Below, in pieces: positions 46,331 to 56,546 of a stretch of DNA of 64,000 nt (positions are counted from its first letter, which is position 1; each line of letters begins with the position of its first letter). A model generated the notes under the pieces. It made no database searches and had not been told where the DNA came from. It saw only the letters and a list, made by a program, of their open reading frames with translations. The DNA comes from Thioclava electrotropha (GTDB lineage: Bacteria > Pseudomonadota > Alphaproteobacteria > Rhodobacterales > Rhodobacteraceae): positions 1,034,001-1,098,000 of the forward strand of contig NZ_CP053562.1 in NCBI RefSeq assembly GCF_002085925.2, in the 5' to 3' direction. A program made the translations under genes and the position numbers.

Positions 46331-47101
46331 GTGAACGAGATTTGGCTCGGCCTTATGGGCGGCATGGTGGCGGGCGTCGCAACGGCTGCCGGGGCGATCC
46401 CGGCGCTGCTCGGGCGCTCCATGAGCCAGCGCACCGCCGATACGATGCTGGGCTTCGCGGCGGGCGTGATGCTCTCGGCCTCGTATTTCTCGCTGATCCT
46501 GCCGGGCATCGACGTGGCCGAGACCATGTTCGGCTCGGTCTGGGTCGCCGCTGCCATCGCCGCAATCGGCATCGCCATCGGCGCGGGCTTCGTGGCCTGG
46601 CTGAACGCGACGCTGCCGCACGAGCATTTCACCTCCGGGCGCGAAGGGGCGGATGCGGCGCAACTGGCGCGGATCTGGCTTTTCGTGATCGCGATCACGA
46701 TCCACAACTTCCCCGAAGGCCTGTCGATCGGCGTCGCTTTCGGCGCGGGCAACGAGAATGGCTTCTCGGTGATGACCGGCATCTCGCTTCAGGACATCCC
46801 CGAGGGGCTGGCCGTGGCCGTTGCGCTGATCGGGCAGGGCTACACCCGCCGCAAAGCCTTCTTCGTCACCGCGATGACCGGGGCGGTCGAACCCGTGGGC
46901 GCGCTCGTCGGCGCGGCGGCGGTCTCGGTCTCCGGCGCGTTGCTGCCATGGGGGCTGACCTTCGCGGCGGGCGCCATGCTCTACATCATCAGCCACGAGA
47001 TCCTGCCCGAGACCCACCGCAACGGGCACCAGAACCGCGCGACCGCGGGGCTGCTTTTCGGGTTGATCCTGATGATGTTCCTCGACGTGACGCTTGGCTG
47101 A
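46331..47101 (+). CDS. ZIP family metal transporter
   Basis: A 256-residue inner-membrane protein with about eight hydrophobic helices. The metal-binding helices read HNFPEGLSIGVAFG and LQDIPEGLAVAVAL, the ZIP hallmark. It should import zinc or another divalent metal. Translation starts at GTG (46331), supported by aaaggag ten bases upstream; the open frame further upstream overlaps lldD antisense and is not used. The short cytoplasmic loop holds HEHF. Confidence 0.92.
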   Translation: MNEIWLGLMGGMVAGVATAAGAIPALLGRSMSQRTADTMLGFAAGVMLSASYFSLILPGIDVAETMFGSVWVAAAIAAIGIAIGAGFVAWLNATLPHEHFTSGREGADAAQLARIWLFVIAITIHNFPEGLSIGVAFGAGNENGFSVMTGISLQDIPEGLAVAVALIGQGYTRRKAFFVTAMTGAVEPVGALVGAAAVSVSGALLPWGLTFAAGAMLYIISHEILPETHRNGHQNRATAGLLFGLILMMFLDVTLG

Positions 47102-47323
47102 ACCCTCTTTACTTCCGCGCTGCCCCGGCGTAAGCGCAAACGCATGATCGCACGGACCGCATATATCACCCGTCCCCGACGTCGCCGCTGAAGCGCCTGA
47201 CGTCCGATCTGCCGTGGCCCGCCGCCACACCCTATCCCAAATCGCTGACCTTAGGCCCCTGAATGTTGACAGACCCCCGGGACTGTTGCACGCATTTGCC
47301 TTCTCTTACTGGAGTTTGACCCG

Positions 47324-48502
47324 ATGATCCCCTCCGTTTTGCCGACCTATAATCGCGCACCGCTCGCCTTCGTGAAGGGCGAGGGCTCCTGGCTGGAGAC
47401 GGCGGACGGGACCCGATATCTCGACATGGGCGCGGGGATCGCGGTGAATGCGCTGGGTCATGCCGCCCCCGAACTGGTGCAGGCGCTGACCGAGCAGGCG
47501 AGCAAGCTGTGGCATGTCTCGAACCTCTACCAGATTCCGCAGCAGCAGGCGCTGGCCGACGCGCTGGTCGAGAAGACCTTCGCCGATACGGTCTTCTTCA
47601 CCAATTCCGGCACCGAGGCTGCGGAACTCGCGATCAAGATGGCGCGGAAATACTGGTCCGCGAAAGGCGAGGACCGGGTGGAGATAATCACCTTCGAGGG
47701 CGCCTTCCACGGCCGCTCCACCGGTGCGATCTCGGCCACGCCGAATTCGGAAAAGATGGTGAAGGGCTTCGGCCCGCTGCTGCCCGGTTTCACCCAGCTT
47801 CCCTGGGGCGATCACGAGGCGCTGAAGGCCGCCGTCACCGACAAGATCGCCGCAATCCTGATCGAGCCGATCCAGGGCGAGGGCGGGATCCGCCCGGTGC
47901 CCGATCAATGTCTGAAAGGGCTGCGCGATCTCTGCGACGAGACCGGCGCGCTCCTGATCTTCGACGAGGTGCAATGCGGCGTGGGCCGCTCGGGTCGGCT
48001 CTTCGCGCATGAATGGGCAGGCATCACCCCCGATATCATGATGGTCGCGAAGGGCATCGGCGGGGGCTTCCCGCTGGGTGCTGTGCTGGCTACAGAAGAC
48101 GCCGCCTCCGGCATGGTCGCGGGCACGCATGGCTCGACCTATGGCGGCAACCCGCTGGGCTGCGCTGTCGGCGCCAAGGTGATGGAGATCGTCTCCGAGC
48201 CCGCCTTCCTCGATCAGGTGAACGCGCGCGCTGGCTTCCTGCGTCAGAAGCTCGAAGGGCTGATCGCCGCGCATCCCGACACGTTCGAGAGCGTACGCGG
48301 CACCGGTCTGATGCTCGGGCTCAAATGCAAGCGCGCGCCGACCGATCTCGTCGCCGCCGCCTATGATCAGCACCTGCTGACCGTGCCCGCTGCCGACAAT
48401 GTGCTGCGCCTTCTGCCCGCGCTGAACATTTCCGAGGCCGATCTGGCCGAGGCCGTGACCCGGCTCGATGCCGCCGCGTCGCAACTCGAAAAGGCCGCCT
48501 GA
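47324..48502 (+). CDS. argD: Acetylornithine aminotransferase
   Basis: A PLP enzyme of 392 residues, converting N-acetylglutamate semialdehyde to N-acetylornithine in arginine synthesis; it may also serve lysine synthesis. Conserved parts are [45 protein letters not shown] and the PLP lysine in [12 protein letters not shown]. It is followed by argF after 88 bases containing a hairpin repeat. GGAG before the ATG supports the start. Confidence 0.95.
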   Translation: MIPSVLPTYNRAPLAFVKGEGSWLETADGTRYLDMGAGIAVNALGHAAPELVQALTEQASKLWHVSNLYQIPQQQALADALVEKTFADTVFFTNSGTEAAELAIKMARKYWSAKGEDRVEIITFEGAFHGRSTGAISATPNSEKMVKGFGPLLPGFTQLPWGDHEALKAAVTDKIAAILIEPIQGEGGIRPVPDQCLKGLRDLCDETGALLIFDEVQCGVGRSGRLFAHEWAGITPDIMMVAKGIGGGFPLGAVLATEDAASGMVAGTHGSTYGGNPLGCAVGAKVMEIVSEPAFLDQVNARAGFLRQKLEGLIAAHPDTFESVRGTGLMLGLKCKRAPTDLVAAAYDQHLLTVPAADNVLRLLPALNISEADLAEAVTRLDAAASQLEKAA

Positions 48503-48509
48503 CTTCCTC

Positions 48510-48571
48510 TTGGCGTAAATATCCTCGGGGGCTGCGCGGGAGCGCAGCGGGGCGGACAGCCCCTCAGGCCC
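48510..48571 (+). repeat. Intercistronic hairpin repeat between argD and argF
   Basis: The sequence opens ttggcgtaaatatcctcggg and holds the perfect stem gctgcgc-ggga-gcgcagc (48531-48548) flanked by ggggg/ccccc-type arms. I recall this opening as a common intergenic repeat of Rhodobacterales genomes; only one copy lies in this window. It probably folds in the argD-argF mRNA. Confidence 0.55.
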
Positions 48572-48590
48572 CTCCACGAAAGACAAACCG

Positions 48591-49517
48591 ATGAACCATT
48601 TCCTCGATATCCACAAAACCGACCCCGCCGCGCTGCGGTCCATGATCGACCAAGGCATCGCGATGAAGCAGGCCCGCAACGGTCGCCCGAAAGGCGCGCC
48701 CGATGACGAGCAGCCGCTCGCCGGTCACATGGTCGCGCTGATCTTCGAGAAGCCCTCGACCCGGACCCGCGTCAGCTTCGATGTCGGCGTGCGTCAGATG
48801 GGCGGCCAGTCGATGGTGCTCTCGGGCGCGGATATGCAGCTGGGCCATGGCGAGACCATCGCCGACACCGCCCGCGTTCTGTCGCGCTATGTCGATCTGA
48901 TCATGATCCGGACCTTCGAGGAGGAAACCCTGCTCGAGATGGCGGAATATGCTTCGGTGCCGGTGATCAACGGTCTCACCGACCGCACCCACCCGTGTCA
49001 GATCATGGCCGATGTGATGACCTATGAAGAGCAGCGCGGGCCGATCGCGGGCAAGAAGGTGGTCTGGTCGGGCGACGGCAACAACGTCTTCGCGAGCTTC
49101 GCCCATGCCGCCGCGCAGTTCGGCTTCGATCTGACCTTCACCGGGCCCGAGACGCTCGACCCCGAGCGCGCCTGGCTGGACGTGGCCGAGAAAGCGGGCC
49201 ATCCGATCACCATCGAGCGGGATCCGGTCAAGGCGGTCGAAGGCGCCGATCTGATCGTCACCGACACTTGGGTGTCGATGCATGACCCGGAATCCGCGAA
49301 GGAGCGCCGCCACAACCAGCTGCGGCCCTATCAGGTCAACGAGGAGCTGATGAGCCACGCCAAGCCCGACGCGCTCTTCATGCATTGCCTGCCCGCGCAT
49401 CGCAATGACGAGGCGACGAGCGGCGTCATGGACGGCCCGGCTTCGGTGATCTTCGACGAGGCCGAGAACCGTCTGCACGCGCAAAAGGCGGTGATGCGCT
49501 ACTGCCTCGGCAAGTAA
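48591..49517 (+). CDS. argF: Ornithine carbamoyltransferase
   Basis: Joins carbamoyl phosphate and ornithine to citrulline. The 308 residues show the carbamoyl phosphate loop [11 protein letters not shown], the second-domain loop [24 protein letters not shown] and MHCLPAHRN with the ornithine-binding cysteine. Downstream of argD in a probable operon. Convergent with engB. Confidence 0.96.
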   Translation: MNHFLDIHKTDPAALRSMIDQGIAMKQARNGRPKGAPDDEQPLAGHMVALIFEKPSTRTRVSFDVGVRQMGGQSMVLSGADMQLGHGETIADTARVLSRYVDLIMIRTFEEETLLEMAEYASVPVINGLTDRTHPCQIMADVMTYEEQRGPIAGKKVVWSGDGNNVFASFAHAAAQFGFDLTFTGPETLDPERAWLDVAEKAGHPITIERDPVKAVEGADLIVTDTWVSMHDPESAKERRHNQLRPYQVNEELMSHAKPDALFMHCLPAHRNDEATSGVMDGPASVIFDEAENRLHAQKAVMRYCLGK

Positions 49518-49538
49518 CGACAGCAGCCGGGCAGGGGG

Positions 49539-50189
49539 TTACTCCAGCCCGGCGATGATCGCGCGCAGCGTCTCGATCCCGTCGCCCTTCTCGGACGAGG
49601 TCAGCACGATCTCGGGGAAGGCGGCCGGGTGCTTCGTCAGCGCCTTGCGCACCTGATCCAGCACCTTCTCGCAATCCTTTGCGCTGACCTTGTCCGCCTT
49701 CGTCATCACGACCTGGAAGGGGACGGCAGCACGGTCGAGCAGCGTCAGGATTTCCTCGTCCACCGCTTTCACGCCGTGACGCGTGTCGATCAGCACGAAG
49801 GCGCGGCGCAGCGTGGCGCGGCCCGACAGGTAATCCTTCAGCAGCGCCTGCCATTTCGCGACCACCGCGACGGGGGCCTGCGCGAACCCATAGCCCGGAA
49901 GGTCGACCAGATAGGGACCGTCCTGCGTGGTGAAATAGTTGATCTCCTGCGTCCGGCCCGGCGTGTTCGACGCCCGCGCAAGGTTGCGACGGTTCGTGAG
50001 CGCGTTGATCAGGCTCGACTTGCCGACATTGGAGCGGCCCGCGAAGCAGACCTCGATCCGGTCGGCAGGCGGCAGCCCCTTCATTGCGACGACGCCCTTG
50101 AGGAACTCGACGGGCGCGGCGAAGAGCTTGCGACCGCGCTCACGCGAAAAATCGTCGGGGGCCTCGGCCAGCGGGAAATTTAACTCCAT
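49539..50189 (-). CDS. engB: Ribosome biogenesis GTPase YsxC/EngB
   Basis: A 216-residue essential GTPase, needed for late 50S assembly. G1 is GRSNVGKSS, G3 DLPGYGFA and G4 TKAD, with NTPGRTQEINYF at the switch. The ATG at 50189 shares its A with the stop codon of the MOSC gene (TGATG), so the two are coupled in the yidC-MOSC-engB operon. Confidence 0.95.
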   Translation of the reverse strand: MELNFPLAEAPDDFSRERGRKLFAAPVEFLKGVVAMKGLPPADRIEVCFAGRSNVGKSSLINALTNRRNLARASNTPGRTQEINYFTTQDGPYLVDLPGYGFAQAPVAVVAKWQALLKDYLSGRATLRRAFVLIDTRHGVKAVDEEILTLLDRAAVPFQVVMTKADKVSAKDCEKVLDQVRKALTKHPAAFPEIVLTSSEKGDGIETLRAIIAGLE

Positions 50190-50956
50190 CAGAGTACCTC
50201 GATCTTGTCGCCGCGCGCGATGCGGCCCTGTTTGGTGACGAGACAGAAGACGCCAAGGTCGGTATGCCCGTAGTGGCGTTCCAGCTCTGCCAGCATGTCG
50301 ATATCGCGTTCGCCCGTCTCGAGATTGGCGTCCGTCGCACGGCAACGCCCGATACAGGCGCGCAGTTGCAGTTCCGCCTCGCCAACGCGCACCGTCTTGC
50401 CGATCAGGTCCATCTCCGCGAAGGGCTCCCAGCCCTCGACCCAGAGATTGGCGCGGAAGCGGCGGCGGTCGATCGGTTTTCCCACTCGTGCCGAGAGATC
50501 ATCAAGCGAGGCTTGCCCGATCAGCGAAACATAGGGCAGGGGATCGTCGGTGAAGGCCCGGTCGGGGCCGCGCACCAGCGCGGTCGGGCGCGGCGCACTG
50601 TCCGGCCAGAAGGTGCGCAGCCATTCGAATAGCTTGCGCTGGTCGGCTTCGCGCTCGGGGTCGATCTCGAGATGCCATTGCTCGGGATGCTCCAGCAGGA
50701 TGTGCCCGTTATCGAGCATCCGCGACGTCACCCCCATCAGCCCCGGCGCGGAGCGCCCGATCACGAAGTTGATCTTCTGCCCCCAGCTATCGGCACGTCC
50801 CTCCGCGCCGACACCTACCTTGGAGCGCTCGTGCAGCACCGCCCATTGCCGGTCGCAAGGCAAGACGCGCCCCTCTTCAAGGGACGCGTCCTTCAGTTCC
50901 TCTACCCCGATCGACTTGATCGGATGTCGGTAGATGCGAGAGAGCGTTGCGCTCAT
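50189..50956 (-). CDS. MOSC domain protein
   Basis: A 255-residue protein with the N-terminal beta-barrel MOSC_N (MSATLSRIYRHPIKSIG) and a C-terminal MOSC domain containing the conserved cysteine in LRACIGRCRAT. MOSC proteins handle molybdenum-cofactor sulfur or molybdenum-dependent reductases; the exact role is unknown here. It starts inside the yidC stop (ATGA) and ends at the engB start, a tight three-gene unit. Confidence 0.88.
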   Translation of the reverse strand: MSATLSRIYRHPIKSIGVEELKDASLEEGRVLPCDRQWAVLHERSKVGVGAEGRADSWGQKINFVIGRSAPGLMGVTSRMLDNGHILLEHPEQWHLEIDPEREADQRKLFEWLRTFWPDSAPRPTALVRGPDRAFTDDPLPYVSLIGQASLDDLSARVGKPIDRRRFRANLWVEGWEPFAEMDLIGKTVRVGEAELQLRACIGRCRATDANLETGERDIDMLAELERHYGHTDLGVFCLVTKQGRIARGDKIEVL

Positions 50957-52800
50957 TTCTTCTCTTCGGCGGGTTTCTTCCGCTGGAAGCTCTCTTTGAT
51001 ATTGCCGAACAGATCCGGGCGTTTCCCGTGCATCGACATGATCGTGTACTGCTGGAGGAACGTGATCGTGTTGTTCGTGATCCAGTACAGCACGAGCCCC
51101 GAGGCGAAGCTGCCCAGCATGAACATGAAGACCCACGGCATCCACGCGAAGATCATAGCCTGCGTCTTGTCCGTCGGCGCCGGGTTCAGGCGCTGCTGGA
51201 ACCACATCGACACACCGAGCAGGATCGGCAGGATGCCGAGCGACAGGATGAAGAGCGGCGAGCCCGGATCGGGCGCTGCGAAGGGCAGCAGGCCGAACAG
51301 GTTCAGGATCGAGGTCGGATCGGGCGCCGAGAGGTCATGGATCCAGCCGATCCACGGCGCGTGATACAGCTCGATCGTGACGTAGATCACCTTATAGAGC
51401 GAGAAGAAGATCGGGATCTGGATCAGAAGCGGCAGACAGCCCGCCGCGGGGTTCACCTTGTGCTTCTTGTAGAGCTCCATCATGCCCTGCTGCATCTTCT
51501 GGCGGTCGTCGCCAGCGGCTTCCTTCATCTTCTCCATCTCGGGCTGCAGCTCTTTCATGCGCGCCATCGAGATGTAGGACTTCCGTGCCAGCGGGAAGAC
51601 GATCAGCTTGATGATGAAGGTCAGTGCGATGATCGCCCAGCCCATGTTGCCGATCGCGCCGTGCAGGAAGTGCAGCAGGCGGAACATCGGCTTGGTGAGG
51701 AAGTAGAACCAGCCCCAGTCGAGCGAGTCGACGAATTTCGGGATCGGGACATTGTCCTGATAGTCGCGCAGGGTTTCCCATTCCTTCGCACCGGCGAAGA
51801 GGTGGGTCTGCGCGTCGCCCTTGGCGCCGGGCGCCACGTCGATCACGGGCAGGCGGGTCTCGGTCTGGTAGATGTCGGACTTCTCGCCCGAATATTTCAC
51901 GACAGAGGTGAACGGGCCCGAAATCGGCGCCAGAACGGTCTGCCAGTATTTGTCGGTGAAGCCCGTCCAGCCGGCGTCCTGCACCTGCTTGATCTCGGCC
52001 TGACCCTCTGCGCCCTTGTTGTCGAGCTTGGTGATGTTCTTGTATTTGATCTCTTCGAGATTGCCGTCATCCATCGCCACGAGGCCTTCGTGGAGCACGT
52101 AGACGCGGCGCTCCTGCGGGATGCCGTGACGCGCGATGATGCCGTAGGGGGCAAGCTTCACGGCGGCGTCGGTGCCGTTCTGCACCGACTGCTTGATCGT
52201 GAAGAGATACTTGTCGTCGACCGAGATCTCGCGCTGGAAGGTCAGGCCGTGGCCGTTGTCCCATTGCAGCGTGACCGGGGTGTCGGGCGTGAGCTTGCCG
52301 TTGCCGACCTGCCTCCAGACCGTGTTCGGACCGGGCACCTGATCGCCGGGCAGACCGCCTGCGGGCAGCCAGCCATAGACGACGTAATAGGGCAGGGTCG
52401 AATTGCCGGTATCGCCGCTGATCGGCGACAGAAGACGCACGTCGGGCGAATCCTCGTCCAGCGTTTCCTTGTATTTCTTGAGCGAGAGGTCGTCGAAACG
52501 CCCGCCGAGAGTCGAGATCGAGCCCTCGACCGCGGGGGTGTCGATCTCGATCCGCGCGGCGCTCTGGGACTGGGCGCTCGCGGCTTGGGACATCGTCGCC
52601 GTATCGACCGGTGCGCCCGTGGAGTCGGCGGCGGTCTTCGGTGCGATATCAGTGCCTTCGGGCGTAGCGCTCTGCTCCGCGACCGGTTGGCTCGGTGCCG
52701 TTGTCGTGTCTTCCGTGGGCGGGAAGAAGTAGGTCCAGACGCCCAGCACGAGCGCGGAAAGCACCACCGCGAGAATGAGATTCTTGTTTTGGTTGTCCAT
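50953..52800 (-). CDS. yidC: Membrane protein insertase YidC
   Basis: Inserts and folds inner-membrane proteins, alone or with SecYEG. The 615 residues have an N-terminal helix (about 7-27), a large periplasmic beta domain (about 60-375) preceded by an Ala/Thr/Pro-rich linker, and the five-helix insertase core (PLARKSYISMARMKELQPEM, then the cytoplasmic hairpin). The hydrophilic-groove arginine is in FPLARKSY. Its terminal stop overlaps the MOSC gene. Confidence 0.96.
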   Translation of the reverse strand: MDNQNKNLILAVVLSALVLGVWTYFFPPTEDTTTAPSQPVAEQSATPEGTDIAPKTAADSTGAPVDTATMSQAASAQSQSAARIEIDTPAVEGSISTLGGRFDDLSLKKYKETLDEDSPDVRLLSPISGDTGNSTLPYYVVYGWLPAGGLPGDQVPGPNTVWRQVGNGKLTPDTPVTLQWDNGHGLTFQREISVDDKYLFTIKQSVQNGTDAAVKLAPYGIIARHGIPQERRVYVLHEGLVAMDDGNLEEIKYKNITKLDNKGAEGQAEIKQVQDAGWTGFTDKYWQTVLAPISGPFTSVVKYSGEKSDIYQTETRLPVIDVAPGAKGDAQTHLFAGAKEWETLRDYQDNVPIPKFVDSLDWGWFYFLTKPMFRLLHFLHGAIGNMGWAIIALTFIIKLIVFPLARKSYISMARMKELQPEMEKMKEAAGDDRQKMQQGMMELYKKHKVNPAAGCLPLLIQIPIFFSLYKVIYVTIELYHAPWIGWIHDLSAPDPTSILNLFGLLPFAAPDPGSPLFILSLGILPILLGVSMWFQQRLNPAPTDKTQAMIFAWMPWVFMFMLGSFASGLVLYWITNNTITFLQQYTIMSMHGKRPDLFGNIKESFQRKKPAEEKK

Positions 52801-52991
52801 GAAACCCTAATTCCACAAGCCTGTCGAAAACTTGCTTGGGTTCAACAGAAGGGGCAGCCAAAGGTCAAGCCATTTTCCCTTGAAACAGTGGATCGGGCAG
52901 GGTTTGCCATCACGCTTTTGGCCCGGATCCGGGGTCCGCAGCCGCAAAGCCCGGTTTGCGACTCGCTCTGCGGCCCGGGCTTTGGGGTGCT

Positions 52992-54611
52992 TCAACGCCT
53001 GCCGATTTGCGGCGTCGCGTCGAGCTTGGTGCGATGGCGTTCCGCCCATTCGAGGAATTCGCTGATCGGCATCGGCGCGGCAATCGCCGGGCCCTGCACC
53101 GCCGAGCAGCCCAACTGGCACAGCATCGCGTGTTCGGCGATCCCCGGCACCCCTTCGGCGAGCGTCTCCAGCCCCAGCCCCTCGGCCATCGACACGATCG
53201 CGGCGGTCAGGCGCTGATGTTCGGTGTTGTGGTCGATCTCTGCCGTGAGCGAGCGATGGATGCGAAGCCGCTGCGGCCCGATCTGGCGGATCGTCTCCGC
53301 CGAGACGGGGCCGGAGCCGAATCCCGCCAGTTCGATCAGGCAGCCGAGGCGCTTGATCGCGTGCAGCGTATGGCTGCAGACCGGATCGTCGAGCCGTGCC
53401 ACCATCGCCTGCGGGACGATCAGCCGCAGCCGGGTCGGGGCGATCTCGAAGCGGTCGAATTCCCAGGCCAACCGCTCGGCCAGCTTCGGGTCGCCCATCT
53501 GTCCGGGCAGGAAGGGAAGCGAGGCCGGGCCGAAATCGCTGCCATCGCGGGCGATGTCGCGCAGCGCGCCGAAGGCCGCGTAAAGCATCACCTCGGAGAA
53601 GCGCGCGCCCAACCCTGCCGCCTCGATCGCGGGGAGTATCTCGCTTTCGGTCAGGATCCCGCGTTGCGCATGAAGCCAGCGCGGAATCGCCTGAAACCCG
53701 CTGATATCGCCTGTGTCGGTGGAAATCTGCGGCAGGAAAAACGCCTTGATATGGCCCGCTTCGAGCGCCTCTCCGACACTGGCGGACAGCGGATGCGGGC
53801 CCGGGTCTTTCGTGGCGATCTTGTCCGAGCGGGAGGAGCGGATCGCCCCCGGGCCGGACTGCATCGCGCGGATGGCCGCGGTCTCGGCGCGCGAGAGCGC
53901 CGCCTCCGCCTCTGTGTTGGCGCGCGCGTCGGCCTTGGCCTGCGTGGCCGCGTCGTCGCGATAGGCCGGGGCCGCGGCACTTCGGCCCACGAGGTGAAAC
54001 CCGATATGCATGGTGATCTCCTGCGTCTGCTCGGCGATCACGTAAGGCTCGCTCACCGCTTCCTGAAGGCGACCGCAAAGCTGGATCATCCCTTCGAGGC
54101 CAAGCCGCGGCGTCGGGCGCAGCAGCACCGCGAAACGCGCGCCGTCCCAGCGCGTGACCACATCGCCGCTGCGCAACTGCGCCTGCAGCCGTTCGCCGAT
54201 CCGGCGCAGCAGAAGATCGAATTCCTTCGGGTGCAGCCGCCGCAGCACCTGATCGGGAGCGTCGAGCCCGAGGATAAGGCATCCGGTCGGGCGATTGCGC
54301 CGCTGCGAATCCTGCAAGGAGGCGGCCATCTCGGCAATCGCGGCACTCGGCGGCAGGAGGCCCGTCGCGGGGTCGCATCCTTCCTCGTCGATCTCGGGCG
54401 GAACGGGCAGGGGGCGGGTCATCCAGCCCACCAGAATCGCGGTCAGACCGATCAGCACCATCGCCTCCGGCCCGACCCAAAGCAGGGCGAGCCCGCAGGC
54501 CGGCAAAAAGGCGATCATCTCGCGTCGGAGCAGAACCGGACCCGGCTTGCCCTGATATCTTGCGCGCAGCTCTGATTTGCGGGCGGCGCGCTTGCCCCCG
54601 TCATTTCCCAT
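52992..54611 (-). CDS. Degenerate GGDEF/EAL-domain protein
   Basis: A 539-residue protein. Two hydrophobic helices (about 33-62) anchor it in the inner membrane. A diguanylate-cyclase-like domain (about 85-215) has WDGARF where GGDEF is expected. An EAL-like domain (about 285-520) reads GFQAIPRW at the EAL position and HRSLTAEI in place of the catalytic DDFGTG/KID-type residues. Both active sites look lost, so it is probably a c-di-GMP-independent or ligand-sensing scaffold, or a receptor. A stem (52946-52954 with 52975-52983) lies eight bases past the stop without a T-run. Confidence 0.8.
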   Translation of the reverse strand: MGNDGGKRAARKSELRARYQGKPGPVLLRREMIAFLPACGLALLWVGPEAMVLIGLTAILVGWMTRPLPVPPEIDEEGCDPATGLLPPSAAIAEMAASLQDSQRRNRPTGCLILGLDAPDQVLRRLHPKEFDLLLRRIGERLQAQLRSGDVVTRWDGARFAVLLRPTPRLGLEGMIQLCGRLQEAVSEPYVIAEQTQEITMHIGFHLVGRSAAAPAYRDDAATQAKADARANTEAEAALSRAETAAIRAMQSGPGAIRSSRSDKIATKDPGPHPLSASVGEALEAGHIKAFFLPQISTDTGDISGFQAIPRWLHAQRGILTESEILPAIEAAGLGARFSEVMLYAAFGALRDIARDGSDFGPASLPFLPGQMGDPKLAERLAWEFDRFEIAPTRLRLIVPQAMVARLDDPVCSHTLHAIKRLGCLIELAGFGSGPVSAETIRQIGPQRLRIHRSLTAEIDHNTEHQRLTAAIVSMAEGLGLETLAEGVPGIAEHAMLCQLGCSAVQGPAIAAPMPISEFLEWAERHRTKLDATPQIGRR

Positions 54612-54691
54612 GACACCTACCCCCGTGGCACATGCGGGCCCCTAAAGGCCCCCTTCGCCAGCAAGGCTAGACGTCATTGGTGTTCAGCCGG

Positions 54692-55573
54692 TTAATCGCG
54701 CTCGCGCAAAACCGGGACGTTTTCGTTAAAATCCGCTTCACCCTCCGCGCGGCGCTCGAGCCCCGCGAAATCGAAGATCGAGGGGTCGCACAGATGCGAG
54801 GGGCGCGCGTTCATCAGCGCCTTGAACATCTTGTTGCGGCGGCCGGGAGCGTTCTTCTCCCATCCGTCGAGCATCATCTTCACCTGCTGGCGCTGCAGCC
54901 CGTCCTGAGAGCCGCAGAGGTCGCAGGGGATGATCGGATAGTCCATCGCGCGGGCGAATTTCTCGCAATCGGCCTCGGAGACGAAGGCGAGCGGGCGATA
55001 GACGAAGAGATCGCCTTCCTCGTTCAGCAGTTTCGGCGGCATCGTCGCAAGGCGCGAGCCGTGGAACAGGTTCATGAAGAAGGTTTCCAAGATGTCATCG
55101 CGGTGATGGCCCAGCACGACCGCCGAGCAGCCTTCCTCGCGCGCGATGCGATAGAGGTTGCCGCGCCGCAGCCGCGAGCACAGCGCGCAATAGGTGCGGC
55201 CCTGCGGGACCTTGTCCATCACGATCGAATAGGTGTCCTGATATTCGATCCGATGCGGCACGCCCATCTTCTCGAGGAATTCCGGCAGCACGGTTGCAGG
55301 GAACCCCGGCTGGCCCTGATCGAGATTGCAGGCCAGCAACTCCACCGGCAGCAGCCCGCGCCACTGCAGCTCGTGCAGCACGGCCAGCAGCGTGTAGCTG
55401 TCCTTGCCGCCCGAGAGGCAGACCAGCCAGCGTTGTCCGCGTTCGATCATCCCGTATTTCTCGATCGCCTCGCGGGTCTCGCGCACGATGCGCTTGCGCA
55501 GCTTCTTGAACTCGGTCGTCGAGGGTGCGCCTGCGAAAAGCGGATGGATCGGGCTGTCTTCGTCATCAAGCAT
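54692..55573 (-). CDS. ttcA: tRNA 2-thiocytidine(32) synthetase TtcA
   Basis: Thiolates cytidine 32 of certain tRNAs using an iron-sulfur cluster. The 293 residues hold the PP-loop [12 protein letters not shown] and the two Cys pairs [10 protein letters not shown] and CDLCGSQDG that bind the cluster. The ATG at 55573 follows GAAGGA by nine bases; a longer frame to 55660 overlaps yidD. The yidD stop lies inside this gene's first eight bases, so they are coupled. Confidence 0.95.
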   Translation of the reverse strand: MLDDEDSPIHPLFAGAPSTTEFKKLRKRIVRETREAIEKYGMIERGQRWLVCLSGGKDSYTLLAVLHELQWRGLLPVELLACNLDQGQPGFPATVLPEFLEKMGVPHRIEYQDTYSIVMDKVPQGRTYCALCSRLRRGNLYRIAREEGCSAVVLGHHRDDILETFFMNLFHGSRLATMPPKLLNEEGDLFVYRPLAFVSEADCEKFARAMDYPIIPCDLCGSQDGLQRQQVKMMLDGWEKNAPGRRNKMFKALMNARPSHLCDPSIFDFAGLERRAEGEADFNENVPVLRERD

Positions 55574-55856
55574 CTGGAGTGTCCTTCGCGTCATGCGCAT
55601 GGGCGCAACGATGGGCGGCGTCATGGTCGGGATCGGCCCCGGGCACCGGGTCGTAGCCATGCCCGCCCCAGGGGTGGCAGCTCAGGAGCCGCTTCCCGGC
55701 CAGCCAGCCACCCTTCACCGCACCATGCCGTTCAAGCGCTTCGAGCGCATAGGACGAACAGGTCGGCTGGTAGCGGCAGCCATGCCCCATCCAGGGGCTC
55801 AGCAGCAAGCGATAGGCATGAACCGGCAGGGCGAGGATTCGGGCGAGGGGGCTCAT
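55566..55856 (-). CDS. yidD: Membrane protein insertion efficiency factor YidD
   Basis: A 96-residue protein of the YidD family, helping YidC-dependent insertion. It shows the signature [17 protein letters not shown] and then [16 protein letters not shown]. It starts within the rnpA stop (ATGA at 55853-55856) and ends 8 bases inside ttcA. The gene order rpmH-rnpA-yidD is the standard bacterial one; here ttcA and a GGDEF/EAL gene come before yidC. Confidence 0.95.
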   Translation of the reverse strand: MSPLARILALPVHAYRLLLSPWMGHGCRYQPTCSSYALEALERHGAVKGGWLAGKRLLSCHPWGGHGYDPVPGADPDHDAAHRCAHAHDAKDTPDA

Positions 55857-56281
55857 TTGCGTTTGCTCCCCTTGGGTTTGCGCGGCCGCGGCGGGGAGAT
55901 CGGCAAATCGTGAATGATCGTGAGCACGGTCTCGAATTCGGCCAGCATGGCGGCGAAGTCGCGGGTGGCGGTCGCCTCGGGGCGCCCGACCAGCACGTAA
56001 TCCCAACCCGGTCGTCCCGCCTTGGGCAGAACGGCGCGGGCGATCTCGCGCAGACGCCGTTTCGCGCGATTGCGCGCCACCGCGTTGCCGAGCTTCTTCG
56101 AGCAGGTGAAGCCCACGCGGATCAGATCGGGGGCGACGGGCTCGCCCTCGCGGCGCTTGCGCGCCTGCAGCAGAAAGCCGGGCATCCCCTTACGCTGCGC
56201 CGAGGCCGCTTTCAGAAAATCCGCCCGCTGCCGCAGAACCGCGGTCGGACGAGTCGGATCATCTGAGCGTATGGCGGCCAT
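55853..56281 (-). CDS. rnpA: Ribonuclease P protein component
   Basis: The protein subunit that, with the RNA subunit, matures the 5' ends of tRNAs. A 142-residue product with the family motif SKKLGNAVARNRAKRRLRE, and a basic C-terminal tail ([13 protein letters not shown]). The start at 56281 gives a short N-terminal extension before the conserved core. In operon with rpmH and yidD. Confidence 0.95.
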   Translation of the reverse strand: MAAIRSDDPTRPTAVLRQRADFLKAASAQRKGMPGFLLQARKRREGEPVAPDLIRVGFTCSKKLGNAVARNRAKRRLREIARAVLPKAGRPGWDYVLVGRPEATATRDFAAMLAEFETVLTIIHDLPISPPRPRKPKGSKRK

Positions 56282-56411
56282 CAGGCAACCTCCGGCGAAT
56301 AAACGACGCGCAAAATAGCGAAGCCGCCGGTCTTTTCACCGATCCGACCCGAGGGCCCGACCTGCGAAAAGCATCCGGCGGCGTCAAAAGCCAGTCGCGG
56401 CTGTAACGGCC

Positions 56412-56546
56412 TTAAGCCGACAGACGCTTACGGCCCTTCGCGCGACGGGCGTTGAGAACCCGGCGTCCACCCTTCGTGGCCATGCGGCTGCGGAAGCCGT
56501 GGCGACGGGCGCGAACGAGGTTCGACGGCTGGAACGTGCGTTTCAT
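56412..56546 (-). CDS. rpmH: 50S ribosomal protein L34
   Basis: A 44-residue, very basic ribosomal protein: [18 protein letters not shown], and then the L34 motif [16 protein letters not shown]. First gene of the rpmH-rnpA-yidD unit, 130 bases before rnpA. A sigma-70-like promoter lies 65-93 bases upstream of its ATG. Confidence 0.97.
   Translation of the reverse strand: MKRTFQPSNLVRARRHGFRSRMATKGGRRVLNARRAKGRKRLSA

Noticed and set aside
52946..52983. Stem after the GGDEF/EAL gene as a terminator
   Set aside because: It has no T-run on either strand and a 20-base loop.
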